From positions 62,001 to 126,000 of the forward strand of contig NZ_JAAOCA010000009.1 of NCBI RefSeq assembly GCF_014694385.1: a DNA stretch of 64,000 nt. The letters are read 5' to 3'. The position numbers and the translations under genes are program-made. Positions 16,575 to 25,579 of the stretch are shown here, one piece after another (within the stretch, counting starts at the first letter, position 1; each line of letters opens with the position of its first letter). The notes beneath the pieces were generated by a model. It was not told the origin of the DNA, made no database searches, and saw nothing but the letters and a program-made list of their open reading frames with translations. The DNA comes from Pseudomonas typographi (GTDB lineage: Bacteria; Pseudomonadota; Gammaproteobacteria; Pseudomonadales; Pseudomonadaceae).

Positions 16575-18167
16575 ATGAAACCTTCCCGTTCGCTGATCGC
16601 CCGCCTGTTATTGCCCTTGGGGTTCGCCGCCGCGCTGCACGCCCCACATGCCCTGGCCGCGGAGAAAACCTTGCACGCGGTGATGTCGTCTTCGTTGCGG
16701 GTGTTGGACCCTATCGCGACTACCGCGCAGATTACCCGCAACCACGGGTTCATGATCTACGACACCTTGATCGCCATGGACGAGCATTATCAGCCCGCGC
16801 CGCAAATGGCCGACTGGGCGATTTCGCCGGATGGCATGGTCTACACCTTCACCCTGCGCGACGGGCTCATGTGGCATGACGGCAAGCCGGTGACCGCCAC
16901 CGATTGCGTGGCTTCGCTGCAGCGCTGGGCCCGCTATGACGTAGGCGGTCAGTTGATGATGAAGTCGGTAAAAAGCCTGGTGGCCACCGACGCCAAGACC
17001 ATTACCCTCACGCTCGCCAAGCCATTCGGCTATGTGCTGCCGTTGTTGGCCAAGCCGTCGTCGGTGGCAGCGTTCATGATGCCCGAGCGGGTGGCCAACA
17101 CGCCCATGGGGCAGATGATCACCGACTACACAGGCTCCGGCCCGTTCACGTTCGTGGCCGCTGAGTTCGACCCCGGCAACCGCGTGGTGTACGAAAAATT
17201 CGCAGGTTATGTGCCGCGCCCGGAACCGGCCAGCGGCACCGCCGGCGGCAAGGTGGTGAAGGTAGACCGGGTGGAGTGGATCAACATGCCCGACCGCATG
17301 ACCGCGATCAATGCACTGGCCAGCGGCGACATCGACTTCATCGAGCAGTTGCCGATGGACCTGCTGCCGATGGTGCAGGCCGACGGCACCCTCACCAGCG
17401 GGGTACTCAGCGACCTGGGCAACATGACCGGCGGGCGCATGAACTTCCTCTACCCACCGTTCAACAACCCCGACATCCGCCGCGCCGCCCTGCTGGCGCT
17501 GAACCAACAAGACGTGCTGCAGGCCCTGGTGGGCAACCCCGAATATTACCGGTTGTGCGCTTCGGTGTTCGGCTGTGGCACCCCGCTGGAAAGCCAAACC
17601 GGCGGCGAAAACCTGGTCAAGGGCGACCACAGTGCCGAAGCCCGCGCGTTATTGAGCAAGGCCGGGTACGACGGCACCCCGGTGGTGATCTTGCAGGCCA
17701 CCGACGTGCCCAGCCAGGCGCCACAGCCCGTGGTGGCGGCCGCGGCGCTGCGCAAGGTGGGCTTCACCGTAGACCTGCAGCCGATGGACTGGCAAACGTT
17801 GGTGACGCGCCGGGCCAACCAGGGCGAACCCACCAAGGGTGGCTGGAATCTGTTCTTCACCTACTGGAACGTGCAAACCATCTGGAACCCGGTGGTCAAC
17901 CCCATGCTCGACGGCGGTGGCCAGAAGGGCGCTTGGTTCGGCTGGCCGACCGACGCGCACATGGACGCGCTGCGCAACGAGTTCGTGCAGGCCAGCGGTG
18001 ATGCCGCGCAAAAGGCGGTGGCCGAGAAAATCCAGCAGTACGCCATGCAGCAAGTGAGTTACATCCCGCTGGGGCAATACCACGACGTATCGGCCTGGAA
18101 CAGCCACGTCAGCCACCTGCTCAAGGGGCCGTCGACGGTGTTCTGGAACGTGCAGAAGGACGACTGA
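16575..18167 (+). CDS. Peptide-type ABC transporter substrate-binding protein (SBP family 5)
   Basis: Periplasmic receptor of 530 residues belonging to the dipeptide/oligopeptide (DppA/OppA) family. It has a signal peptide (cleavage near HALA-AE) and the family blocks YQPAPQMADWAISPDGMVYTFTLRDGLMWHDGKPVTATDCVAS (about 74-116), GSGPFTF and FNNPDIRRAALLALNQQ. GGAACGACGACC lies before the ATG. It starts the transporter half of the operon, followed by two permeases and a fused ATPase. Placement between D-carbamoylase, D-aminotransferase and D-aminoacylase suggests ligands such as N-acyl- or N-carbamoyl-D-amino acids or D-containing peptides; this is inference from context. Confidence 0.9.
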   Translation: MKPSRSLIARLLLPLGFAAALHAPHALAAEKTLHAVMSSSLRVLDPIATTAQITRNHGFMIYDTLIAMDEHYQPAPQMADWAISPDGMVYTFTLRDGLMWHDGKPVTATDCVASLQRWARYDVGGQLMMKSVKSLVATDAKTITLTLAKPFGYVLPLLAKPSSVAAFMMPERVANTPMGQMITDYTGSGPFTFVAAEFDPGNRVVYEKFAGYVPRPEPASGTAGGKVVKVDRVEWINMPDRMTAINALASGDIDFIEQLPMDLLPMVQADGTLTSGVLSDLGNMTGGRMNFLYPPFNNPDIRRAALLALNQQDVLQALVGNPEYYRLCASVFGCGTPLESQTGGENLVKGDHSAEARALLSKAGYDGTPVVILQATDVPSQAPQPVVAAAALRKVGFTVDLQPMDWQTLVTRRANQGEPTKGGWNLFFTYWNVQTIWNPVVNPMLDGGGQKGAWFGWPTDAHMDALRNEFVQASGDAAQKAVAEKIQQYAMQQVSYIPLGQYHDVSAWNSHVSHLLKGPSTVFWNVQKDD

Positions 18168-18176
18168 GGGCGCGCC

Positions 18177-19118
18177 ATGTTTGCCTATTTTGTTCGCCGC
18201 GTGCTCGCGGCCATTCCCGTGATGCTGGTGGTGGCGCTGTTCGTGTTCCTGCTGCTGCGCCTCTCGCCCGGCGACCCGGCGGCGATCATCGGCGGCGACA
18301 TGGCCAGCCCCGAGCAATTGGCGGCCATTCGCCAGAACCTGGGGCTCGACCGGCCTTTGCACGTACAGTTCTTCGTGTGGCTATGGCAGTTGTTGCACGG
18401 TGACTTCAGCACCTCGCTGATGGCCCATACCGGTGTGCTGAGCATGATCGGCCAACGCTTGGAGCCCACCTTGAGCCTGGCCCTGGTGGCCACGGCGTTG
18501 ACCGTGTTGGTCGCCGTGCCGTTGGGGGTACTGGCCGCCTGGAGACGTGGCAGTTGGTTGGACCACACGGTGATGTCGGTGTCGGTGTTGGGTTTTTCCG
18601 TTCCGGTGTTCGTCATCGGCTACGGGCTGACCACGTTGTTCGCCCTTCAACTGCATTGGCTGCCGGTGCAAGGCTTCAAGAGCATTTTCGACGGCGTGGG
18701 CCCGTTCGCCTATCGCATCGCACTGCCGGCGTTGACCCTGGCTTCTGCGCATATCGCCCTGGTGGCGCGCATGACCCGCGCCAGCCTGCTCGACGTGCTC
18801 GGCGAGGATTACATTCGCACCGCCCGCGCCAAGGGTTTGGGCGAGTTGGCAGTGTTGTTCAGGCATGCCCTGCGCAACGCTTGGGTGCCGATCTTGACGG
18901 TGATCGGCAGCGGTTTTGCATTGATGATTTCCGGGGTGGTGGTCACCGAGAGCGTGTTCAACATTCCCGGCCTGGGGCGCTTGATCGTCGATGCAGTGCT
19001 GGCCCGCGACTACCCGGTGATCCAGGGCATGATCCTGCTCACCAGCGGCGTGTACGTACTCATTAACCTACTGATCGACATGTCGTATGCGATCAGCGAC
19101 CCGCGCATTCGTTATTGA
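18177..19118 (+). CDS. Peptide-type ABC transporter permease (DppB type)
   Basis: Inner-membrane permease of 313 residues with six helices. It starts MFAYFVRRVLAAIPVMLVVAL, the usual DppB opening, and has the ATPase-contact loop DYIRTARAKGLGELAVLFRHALRNAWVPI near 213-241. It begins nine bases after the binding-protein stop. It pairs with the DppC-type permease that follows. Confidence 0.93.
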   Translation: MFAYFVRRVLAAIPVMLVVALFVFLLLRLSPGDPAAIIGGDMASPEQLAAIRQNLGLDRPLHVQFFVWLWQLLHGDFSTSLMAHTGVLSMIGQRLEPTLSLALVATALTVLVAVPLGVLAAWRRGSWLDHTVMSVSVLGFSVPVFVIGYGLTTLFALQLHWLPVQGFKSIFDGVGPFAYRIALPALTLASAHIALVARMTRASLLDVLGEDYIRTARAKGLGELAVLFRHALRNAWVPILTVIGSGFALMISGVVVTESVFNIPGLGRLIVDAVLARDYPVIQGMILLTSGVYVLINLLIDMSYAISDPRIRY

Positions 19119-19127
19119 GGCCTGGCG

Positions 19128-19994
19128 ATGAGCAAACCTGTTTCCCTTGGCCTGCCGGCACCGCGCCGGCGCTGGGCCAAACTACCGCGCCCGCCGCTGG
19201 CGGTGGCCTTGGCAGCGTTGGTGCTGCTGGCACTCATTGGCATGGCGGTGTTCGCGCCCTGGTTCACCCACCACGCCCCCCAGGCCCTGGCACCGGCACT
19301 GCGCCTGAAAGGCCCTTCGGCGGAATTCTGGCTGGGCACCGACGCCTATGGCCGTGACCTATATTCGCGCATCGTTTACGGCGCGCGGGTGTCGCTGACG
19401 GTGGGGCTAGGGGTGGCCGTGTTCAGCGTGGCGATCGGCCTGCCGCTGGGCTTGCTGGCGGGTTATTTTCGAACGCTGGACGCGCTGCTGATGCGCGTGA
19501 TGGACGGCCTGATGGCGGTGCCGGGGATCCTCCTGGCCATTGCCATCGTCTCGTTGAGCAGCGCGGGCCTGGCCACGGTGATGGTGGCGATCATGCTGCC
19601 GGAGATTCCCCAGGTGGTGCGGCTGGTGCGCTCGCGGGTGCTGTCAGCGCGCGAGGAGCCTTATGTGGAAGCGGCCGTGCTGATGGGCACCTCGACCTTC
19701 AAGCTGTTGGCCCGGCACCTGATGCCCAACACCTTGGCCCCCTTGATTGTGCAGGGCACCTACATTTGCGCCTCGGCCATCCTCACCGAAGCGATCCTGT
19801 CGTTTCTCGGCGCAGGCATCGGCACCGAAACCCCTACCTGGGGCAACATCATCGCCGAGGGCCGGCTGTATTTCCAGCTCAAGCCTGGGCTGGTGCTGTG
19901 GGCGGGGCTGGCGTTGTCGCTGTGTATCGTGTCGATCAACCTGCTCGGCGATGCGGCGCGCGATGCCCTCGACCCACGCATGAAGAAGAGATAA
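19128..19994 (+). CDS. Peptide-type ABC transporter permease (DppC type)
   Basis: Second inner-membrane permease, 288 residues, six helices. The family features are the N-terminal FWLGTDAYGRDLYSRIVYGAR (66-86) and the coupling loop EEPYVEAAVLMGTSTFKLLARHLMPN near 180-205. It is followed after only three bases by the fused ATPase gene. Together with the DppB-type partner it forms the pore. Confidence 0.93.
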   Translation: MSKPVSLGLPAPRRRWAKLPRPPLAVALAALVLLALIGMAVFAPWFTHHAPQALAPALRLKGPSAEFWLGTDAYGRDLYSRIVYGARVSLTVGLGVAVFSVAIGLPLGLLAGYFRTLDALLMRVMDGLMAVPGILLAIAIVSLSSAGLATVMVAIMLPEIPQVVRLVRSRVLSAREEPYVEAAVLMGTSTFKLLARHLMPNTLAPLIVQGTYICASAILTEAILSFLGAGIGTETPTWGNIIAEGRLYFQLKPGLVLWAGLALSLCIVSINLLGDAARDALDPRMKKR

Positions 19995-19997
19995 ACC

Positions 19998-21626
19998 ATG
20001 GCCTGTGAACAAGCTCCGCTGTTGCAGGTTGAAAACCTGCGTGTGGCCACCGCCGAAGGCCGGCCAATACTGCACGGCGTGTCGTTTCATATCCAGCCCG
20101 GGGAAACCCTATGCCTGGTGGGCGAAAGCGGTTCGGGCAAGTCGGTGGCGTCGCTGGCCACCCTCGGCCTGCTGCCCAAGGGCGCGCTGCAGGTCGAAGG
20201 CGGCACCATTACCTTTGCCGGCGAGGCGTTGCTGGGCGCTAGCGCCCGGCGCCTGAAGGCGCTGCGCGGCAACCGCGTGGCGATGATTTTCCAAGAGCCG
20301 ATGACCGCGCTCAACCCCGTGCTGAGTGTGGGCCGGCAGATCGATGAGGTGCTGTGCTGCCACACCCGCCTGGATGCGGCCGAGCGCCGGGCGAAAACCC
20401 TCGATGCGCTGGCCCAGGTGCATTTGCCCGACATCCAGCGCATTTATGGCGCGTACCCGCATCGGCTGTCCGGCGGCCAGCGCCAGCGCATCATGATCGC
20501 CATGGCGCTGGTGCTGGAGCCTACCTTGCTGATAGCTGACGAGCCCACCACCGCGCTGGACGTGACCACCCAACAGCAAATTCTCACGCTGATCCGCGAG
20601 CTGCAACAGCGCCATGGCACCGCTGTGTTGTTCATCACCCACGACATGGGTGTGGTCGCCGACATCGCCGACCGCGTGTGCGTGATGCACCAAGGCCAGG
20701 TGGTGGAGCAGGGCGCTGCCGCCCAGGTGCTCGGCCAGCCGCGCCAAGCCTACACCCGCCAACTGCTGGCAGCGGTGCCGGCCTTGGCGCCGCGGGCCCC
20801 GCGCGCGGCCGGCAGTGCCCAGGTGGTGTTGGACGTGGTGGAGTTGTCGATGGTCTACCCCGGCCCGCGCCGGCTGCTGCGGCGTAGCCCCGGCACCTGC
20901 GCCGCTGACCAGGTAAGTTTCAACCTCACCCGTGGGCGCACGTTGGGGATCGTCGGCGAAAGCGGCTCGGGCAAGTCGACCGTGGCGCGCTGCTTGATGC
21001 GCTTGCTGACCCCCAGCGCCGGTGCGGTGCGGGTCACCGGCAAAGACATTTCGGAGCTCTCGGCGGCGGGCCTTAAGCCCCATCGCAAGCGCATACAGAT
21101 GATCTTCCAAGACCCGAACCGCTCGCTCAACCCGCGCCGCAGCATCGCCCAGAGCCTGATCGAAGGGCCCATGAACTACGGCATCGATCGGGCCGAGGCA
21201 TTGACCCGGGCGCAGCGGTTACTGGAACTGGTGGGGCTGCCCGCCGATGCGCTGGGGCGTTACCCGCACCAGTTTTCCGGTGGCCAGCGCCAGCGCATCG
21301 CCATTGCCCGTGCCTTGGCCATGGAGCCGGACGTGATCGTGGCCGACGAAGCCGTGTCGGCCTTGGACGTATCGGTGCAGGCCCAAGTGCTTGAACTGCT
21401 CGATGGCCTCCAGCAGCGCCTGGGGGTCGCCATCGTGTTTATTACCCACGACCTGCGGGTGGCCGCCCAACTGTGCGACGAGGTGCTGGTGATGCGCCGC
21501 GGCCAGGTGGTCGAGTACGGCACCGCGGCCCAGGTGTTGGGCGCGCCGCAGCACACCTATACCCAGCAATTGATGGCCGCGGTGCCCGGCAAGGCCTGGG
21601 ATTTCAGCGCCGCGGCGAGGAGTTGA
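19998..21626 (+). CDS. Peptide-type ABC transporter fused ATP-binding protein (DppD-DppF type)
   Basis: Cytosolic ATPase of 542 residues that fuses the two ATPase halves normally made as separate DppD and DppF proteins, as in GsiA. Domain 1 (about 5-260) has Walker A GESGSGKS, signature LSGGQRQR and Walker [14 protein letters not shown]. Domain 2 (about 275-535) has [17 protein letters not shown] and [13 protein letters not shown]. Both sites therefore look active. It sits at the end of the transporter block, three bases before the deacylase gene. Confidence 0.93.
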   Translation: MACEQAPLLQVENLRVATAEGRPILHGVSFHIQPGETLCLVGESGSGKSVASLATLGLLPKGALQVEGGTITFAGEALLGASARRLKALRGNRVAMIFQEPMTALNPVLSVGRQIDEVLCCHTRLDAAERRAKTLDALAQVHLPDIQRIYGAYPHRLSGGQRQRIMIAMALVLEPTLLIADEPTTALDVTTQQQILTLIRELQQRHGTAVLFITHDMGVVADIADRVCVMHQGQVVEQGAAAQVLGQPRQAYTRQLLAAVPALAPRAPRAAGSAQVVLDVVELSMVYPGPRRLLRRSPGTCAADQVSFNLTRGRTLGIVGESGSGKSTVARCLMRLLTPSAGAVRVTGKDISELSAAGLKPHRKRIQMIFQDPNRSLNPRRSIAQSLIEGPMNYGIDRAEALTRAQRLLELVGLPADALGRYPHQFSGGQRQRIAIARALAMEPDVIVADEAVSALDVSVQAQVLELLDGLQQRLGVAIVFITHDLRVAAQLCDEVLVMRRGQVVEYGTAAQVLGAPQHTYTQQLMAAVPGKAWDFSAAARS

Positions 21627-21629
21627 AGC

Positions 21630-23075
21630 ATGCTTCTGGATGTGTTGTTCAAACAGGTGCAGGTGGTCGACGGCACCGGCGCCGAACCCTACGTGGCCGA
21701 CGTGGGCGTGCGCGCTGAGCGCATCGTCGCCATCGGCCAGCTCGACGCGCCGGCGCGGCGGGTGGTCGAGGGCGCCGGCCGGCAACTGATGCCGGGGTTC
21801 ATCGACGTGCATACCCACGACGATACTCAGGTAATCCGCGCCCCCGAGATGCTCGCCAAAATAGCCCAAGGGGTGACCACGGTGATCGTCGGGAACTGCG
21901 GCATCAGCGCCTCGCCCGTGGTGCTGCCCGGCGACCCGCCAGACCCGATGAACTTGTTGGGCACCCGCGAAGCCTTCGCCTACCCCAGCTTCGAGGCGTA
22001 TGCCGCAGCGGTAAGCCAGGCGCGCCCGGCGGTAAATGTGGCCGCGCTGGTCGGCCACACGGCGCTGCGCGCCAATGTGATGGAGCGCTTCGACCGCGCC
22101 GCCAGCGCAGAAGAAATCCAGGCCATGGCCGCGACCCTGAAAGCTGCCCTGGACGCCGGCGCCATTGGCCTGTCGACCGGGCTTGCCTACACCAACGCCA
22201 AGCAGGCGCCCACCGCCGAGGTGCAGGCCCTGGTGCAGGTGGTCGGCACCGCCGGCGCGCTGTATACCACCCATATGCGCGATGAGCACGCAGGCTTGCT
22301 CGCTTCGCTCGAGGAGTCGTTCAGCACCGCCCGCCACGCCGGGGCAGACCTGGTGATCTCCCACCTTAAATGCGCCGGCGCGGGCAATTGGGGCCGCGCG
22401 CCACTGGCCTTGAAAGCGTTGGAGCAGGCGGCGCGCCGGCAACCCTGCAATTGCGACTGCTACCCCTACGCCGCCAGCTCCACCACGCTCGATGCCTGGC
22501 GGGTGACCGAAGAAATGGACATCTTCATTACCTGGTCCGACCCGCACCCGCACATGGCGAAAAAAACCTTGCGCCAAATCGCCGACCACTGGGGCGTGGG
22601 GCTGCTCGAAGCCACCGAGCGCCTGCGCCCGGCCGGGGCGATTTACCACATGATGAGCGAGGCCGATGTGCGCCAGATCCTGGCCCACCCGCTGTCGATG
22701 GTTGGCTCCGACGGCCTGCCCAGCGACCCGAACCCGCACCCGCGGCTGTGGGGCACCTTCCCTCGGGTGTTGGCGCATTATTGCCGCGACCTCGGCTTGT
22801 TCGACCTGGCCGAAGCGGTGCGTAAGATGACAGGGCTCTCGGCCGGGCGCTTCCGCCTGCACGATAGGGGCGAAGTACGGGTGGGCGCATTTGCCGACTT
22901 GAACCTGATCGACATGGCGCGCCTGCAGGATGTGGCCACCTACCAAGACCCCTGCCAACGCGCGCCGGGCATCGACTTGGTGATGGTCAACGGGGTGGTG
23001 GCCTATGAGGGCGGGCAGGTGCAACGGCGCGCCGGGCGGCTGCTCAAGCGCGGCCGCCAGGGCGCCACCGCTTAA
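21630..23075 (+). CDS. N-acyl-D-amino-acid deacylase (D-aminoacylase)
   Basis: Amidohydrolase-superfamily zinc enzyme, 481 residues, that removes the acyl group from N-acyl-D-amino acids. The HxH metal pair is H61/H63 in GFIDVHTHDD, and C90 in VIVGNCGIS is the unusual metal-bridging Cys of D-aminoacylases. Further ligands lie in TTHMRDE (about 211), ISHLKCAG and GSDGLPSD. It is the last gene of the D-amino-acid operon. Its stop shares a TTAA with the stop of the convergent ridA gene. The Cys ligand and the context favour D-aminoacylase over dihydropyrimidinase or other relatives. Confidence 0.9.
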   Translation: MLLDVLFKQVQVVDGTGAEPYVADVGVRAERIVAIGQLDAPARRVVEGAGRQLMPGFIDVHTHDDTQVIRAPEMLAKIAQGVTTVIVGNCGISASPVVLPGDPPDPMNLLGTREAFAYPSFEAYAAAVSQARPAVNVAALVGHTALRANVMERFDRAASAEEIQAMAATLKAALDAGAIGLSTGLAYTNAKQAPTAEVQALVQVVGTAGALYTTHMRDEHAGLLASLEESFSTARHAGADLVISHLKCAGAGNWGRAPLALKALEQAARRQPCNCDCYPYAASSTTLDAWRVTEEMDIFITWSDPHPHMAKKTLRQIADHWGVGLLEATERLRPAGAIYHMMSEADVRQILAHPLSMVGSDGLPSDPNPHPRLWGTFPRVLAHYCRDLGLFDLAEAVRKMTGLSAGRFRLHDRGEVRVGAFADLNLIDMARLQDVATYQDPCQRAPGIDLVMVNGVVAYEGGQVQRRAGRLLKRGRQGATA

Positions 23076-23422
23076 ATGGCGGCGACCAGCATGATCTCGA
23101 CGAGCACGTCTGGCGAGGCGAGCTGTGCTTGCACCGTGGCCCGTGCCGGCGCGGCGCTCTCGGGTAACCATTGGCTCCAGGCTTCGTTCATGGCGGCGAA
23201 ATCCGCCTCGATGTCCTTGAGCCAGATTTGCGCGCTGAGCAGCCGGCTTTTGTTAGTACCCGCCTGTGCCAGCAGCGCGTCGATCTTGGCCAGCACTTGC
23301 TCGGTCTGGCCGCGGCAATTTTGCGTGCGGTCGTCTGGCACTTGCCCGGATAGCCAAGCCAGGCCGCCGTGGACCACGGCGCCGGCCAGGCGTGGGTTAG
23401 CAGAAATTCGCTGGATATTCAT
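23072..23422 (-). CDS. RidA/YjgF family protein
   Basis: Small trimeric-fold protein of 116 residues. RidA hydrolyses reactive enamine/imine intermediates made by amino-acid oxidases and PLP enzymes. Here DadA releases 2-imino acids, so a dedicated RidA fits well. Visible features are NPRLAGAVVHGGLAWLSGQVP near 9-29 and the C-terminal APARATVQAQLASPDVLVEI; RidA proteins keep an Arg in this PARxxV position (R94 region). AGGA precedes the ATG. It diverges from dadA, and both probably share the palindrome at 23507. A non-deaminase RidA-subfamily role is possible. Confidence 0.86.
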   Translation of the reverse strand: MNIQRISANPRLAGAVVHGGLAWLSGQVPDDRTQNCRGQTEQVLAKIDALLAQAGTNKSRLLSAQIWLKDIEADFAAMNEAWSQWLPESAAPARATVQAQLASPDVLVEIMLVAAI

Positions 23423-23506
23423 GTTGGCATCCTATCAATGGGTCGGGAAAGGCGAACCCTAACGGGCCTGCGCCGCCGGCGCCAATCATTATTTGCTGGC
23501 CGCCCA

Positions 23507-23519
23507 TAACCAAGGGTTA
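23507..23519. promoter_or_regulatory. TAACC-N3-GGTTA palindrome, copy 3 (ridA/dadA divergent promoter)
   Basis: TAACCAAGGGTTA lies in the 120-base gap between divergent ridA and dadA, close in front of the dadA ribosome site. The spacing suggests that binding here would block or control dadA initiation. Confidence 0.5.
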
Positions 23520-23542
23520 AGCGGCCGCGGGAGGAAAACACA

Positions 23543-24793
23543 GTGCAAGTGGTTGTGATCGGTGCGGGCGTGGTTGGCCTTGCCAGTGCTTGGGCGCTGG
23601 CGCAGCGGGGGGTGCGGGTGACCCTGGTCGATCGCCACCGCGAGGTGGCCATGGAGACCAGCTTCGCCAACGGCGGGCAGCTCAGCTATAGCTACGTGGC
23701 GCCGCTGGCAGACCCGGCCGTGCTGCCAAAACTACCGCAATGGCTGTTGCGGGCCGACTCGCCGTTGCGCTTTCGCCCCCGGCTCGACCCGGCGCAATGG
23801 CGTTGGTGCCTGGCATTTCTCAAGGCCTGCAACAACGCCACGGTGCGCCGCACCATCAGCGAAATGCTGAGCTTGTCGTATCGCAGCGGCGCGTTGCTCG
23901 ACGGGTTACTCAGCCGCCACCCGCTGGCGTTCGACCTGGCCCGCACCGGCAAGTTGGTGATCTACCGCGACCCAGCCAGCCTGGAGGGCGCGCGGGCGCT
24001 GGTGCAATGGCAACGGCAACTGGGCGCCGAACAACAACTGCTCGATGGCCCGGCGTGCGTGGCGCTGGAACCGGCACTGGGCGGTATCGGCGCGCACATC
24101 GCCGGCGGTATTTTCACCCCGCGCGAAGCCACCGGGGATTGCCTGAAGTTTTGCCAGGGCCTGCTCGGCTTGCTGCGCCAGCAGCCGAATGTAACCCTGG
24201 CGCTGGGCAACCCGGTGCAGGCCTTGCGGGTGCGCCAAGGGCGGGTGGCGGCGGTTGCCACCGAACAGGGCGAGCTGGCCGCCGATGCGGTGGTGCTGGC
24301 CGCGGGTATGCCGAGCGTGGCGCTGGTGGCCGAACACGGCCTGCGCTTGCCCTTGTATGCGCTGCGCGGCTACAGCCTGAGCGTACCGCTGGGCGAGGGC
24401 ATGCCGCGCCCAGCGCTAAGCGTGACCGACTTCCACCGAAAGGTGGTGTACGCCCCGTTGGGTGCGCAGCTGCGTATCGCCGCCATGGTCGACATGGGGG
24501 TAGACCGCGCTGAGGTGGACCCGGCGCGCATCGCCCTGCTCAAGCAGCAGGTAGGCGAAACCTTCCCTCACCTGGACTTGGCCCACGCGCAACAATGGGC
24601 CGGCCTGCGCCCAGCCACCGCCGACAGCAAACCGCTCATCGATCGTGCACCGGGTATCGGCAACCTGTGGCTGAACGTAGGGCAGGGCGCCCTGGGCTTT
24701 ACCTTGGCATTGGGCTGCGGGGATGTACTGGCCGACCTGATGACCGGGCAGGCGCCGGCCATCGACGCGGCGCCGTTTAGCTGGCGGCGTTAA
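23543..24793 (+). CDS. dadA: D-amino acid dehydrogenase, FAD-dependent (DadA type)
   Basis: Membrane-associated flavoenzyme that oxidises D-amino acids to imino acids and passes electrons to the respiratory chain. The 416 residues match DadA. The FAD-binding site is VVVIGAGVVGLASAWALAQRG at 3-23, followed by ETSFANGGQLSYSYVAPLADPAVL, a DadA hallmark. The C-terminal block GLRPATADSKPLIDRAPGIGNLWLNVGQGALGFTLALG binds FAD. The start is GTG with GGAGG eight bases upstream. It completes the D-amino-acid route beside the operon ending at 23075. Pseudomonas usually has a second, housekeeping dadA in a dadRAX locus; this copy is context-specific. Confidence 0.9.
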   Translation: MQVVVIGAGVVGLASAWALAQRGVRVTLVDRHREVAMETSFANGGQLSYSYVAPLADPAVLPKLPQWLLRADSPLRFRPRLDPAQWRWCLAFLKACNNATVRRTISEMLSLSYRSGALLDGLLSRHPLAFDLARTGKLVIYRDPASLEGARALVQWQRQLGAEQQLLDGPACVALEPALGGIGAHIAGGIFTPREATGDCLKFCQGLLGLLRQQPNVTLALGNPVQALRVRQGRVAAVATEQGELAADAVVLAAGMPSVALVAEHGLRLPLYALRGYSLSVPLGEGMPRPALSVTDFHRKVVYAPLGAQLRIAAMVDMGVDRAEVDPARIALLKQQVGETFPHLDLAHAQQWAGLRPATADSKPLIDRAPGIGNLWLNVGQGALGFTLALGCGDVLADLMTGQAPAIDAAPFSWRR

Positions 24794-25446
24794 CGCCGGG
24801 CCTCCAACGCCTGCCACAGATGCGGGTCGTTGAAATCTTCTATCACCAGGTCTGCCCCGGCGGCCAACAGTGCCTCGGGCGCTTGGCTGGTGGCCAGGCC
24901 CACGGTGAAGATGCCCGCGCCCTTGGCGGCGCTGAGCCCTGGTACTGAATCCTCGAAAGCCATGGCGTTGGCCGGCACCGAGCCAAGCTTGAGCAAACCG
25001 GTTTGGTAGGGCAGCGGGTCGGGTTTGGCCCGTGCGAGATCTTCGGCCACCACCACATGGGCGAACGCTTCGACCAAGCCCAGGGCGCCGAGCATGTGGT
25101 CAGCATTGGCGCGTGGCGCGTTGGTCACCACCACCCGGCCAATACCGTGGCCGTTGGCCCAACCGAGCAGGCGCAGCAGGCCGGGGATCGGCTCCAGGGT
25201 GGTAGACAATGCGCGAAAGCGCGCCTCCTTGCGGTCGGCGAAGGCTTGGTGCTCGGCCACGCTGCGCTCGGGAAACAGCAACTGGCACATCTGCGCGTTG
25301 GCGCGGCCGCTGCATTTTTCCATGAACTCGGCGGCCGTGAAGGGGCGGTTGTCTTCTTCCAACAACAACTGCTGGATGGCCACCAAGTGCAAGGTATCGG
25401 TATCGGTCAAGGTGCCGTCGAGGTCGAAGAGCAGGGCGTCGAGCAT
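24790..25446 (-). CDS. HAD-superfamily hydrolase, phosphatase/beta-phosphoglucomutase-like
   Basis: Cytosolic HAD phosphatase of 218 residues. Motif I is LLFDLDGTLTDTD (nucleophile D8, acid/base D10), motif II VVVTNAPRAN, motif III with K near AKPDPLPYQ, and motif IV FEDSVPGLSAAKGAG. The cap domain is the small helical type 1. The ATG at 25446 puts motif I at the usual N-terminal position. Its stop shares TTAA with the dadA stop. Pseudomonas relatives are sugar-phosphate or phosphoglycolate-type phosphatases; the substrate is not assignable. Confidence 0.88.
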   Translation of the reverse strand: MLDALLFDLDGTLTDTDTLHLVAIQQLLLEEDNRPFTAAEFMEKCSGRANAQMCQLLFPERSVAEHQAFADRKEARFRALSTTLEPIPGLLRLLGWANGHGIGRVVVTNAPRANADHMLGALGLVEAFAHVVVAEDLARAKPDPLPYQTGLLKLGSVPANAMAFEDSVPGLSAAKGAGIFTVGLATSQAPEALLAAGADLVIEDFNDPHLWQALEARR

Positions 25447-25541
25447 TACCGTTAATCCAGCCATGGGGCGCGCCAGCGTAGCAGGCCGGCGGCGGCGGCT
25501 CAAATGCCCGCCCGTCCTTGAGGGGTTGCCTGGGGGTTTGG

Positions 25542-25557
25542 CTGTATGTATAAACAG
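25542..25557. promoter_or_regulatory. LexA (SOS) box in front of fan1
   Basis: CTG-TATGTATAAA-CAG matches the CTG-N10-CAG LexA box with the expected A/T-rich centre. It lies 22 bases before the FAN1 start and overlaps a plausible -10 sequence (TATAAA), so LexA binding would block transcription. It supports DNA-damage induction of the fan1-helicase pair. Confidence 0.72.
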
Positions 25558-25579
25558 CCCTGTGCCACAGGACGCCCTC

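Noticed and set aside
21219..23171. Long open frame on the minus strand opposite the fused ATPase and deacylase genes
   Set aside because: It is a high-GC shadow of two well-supported genes, has low-complexity composition (many His, Arg, Gly) and no family resemblance.
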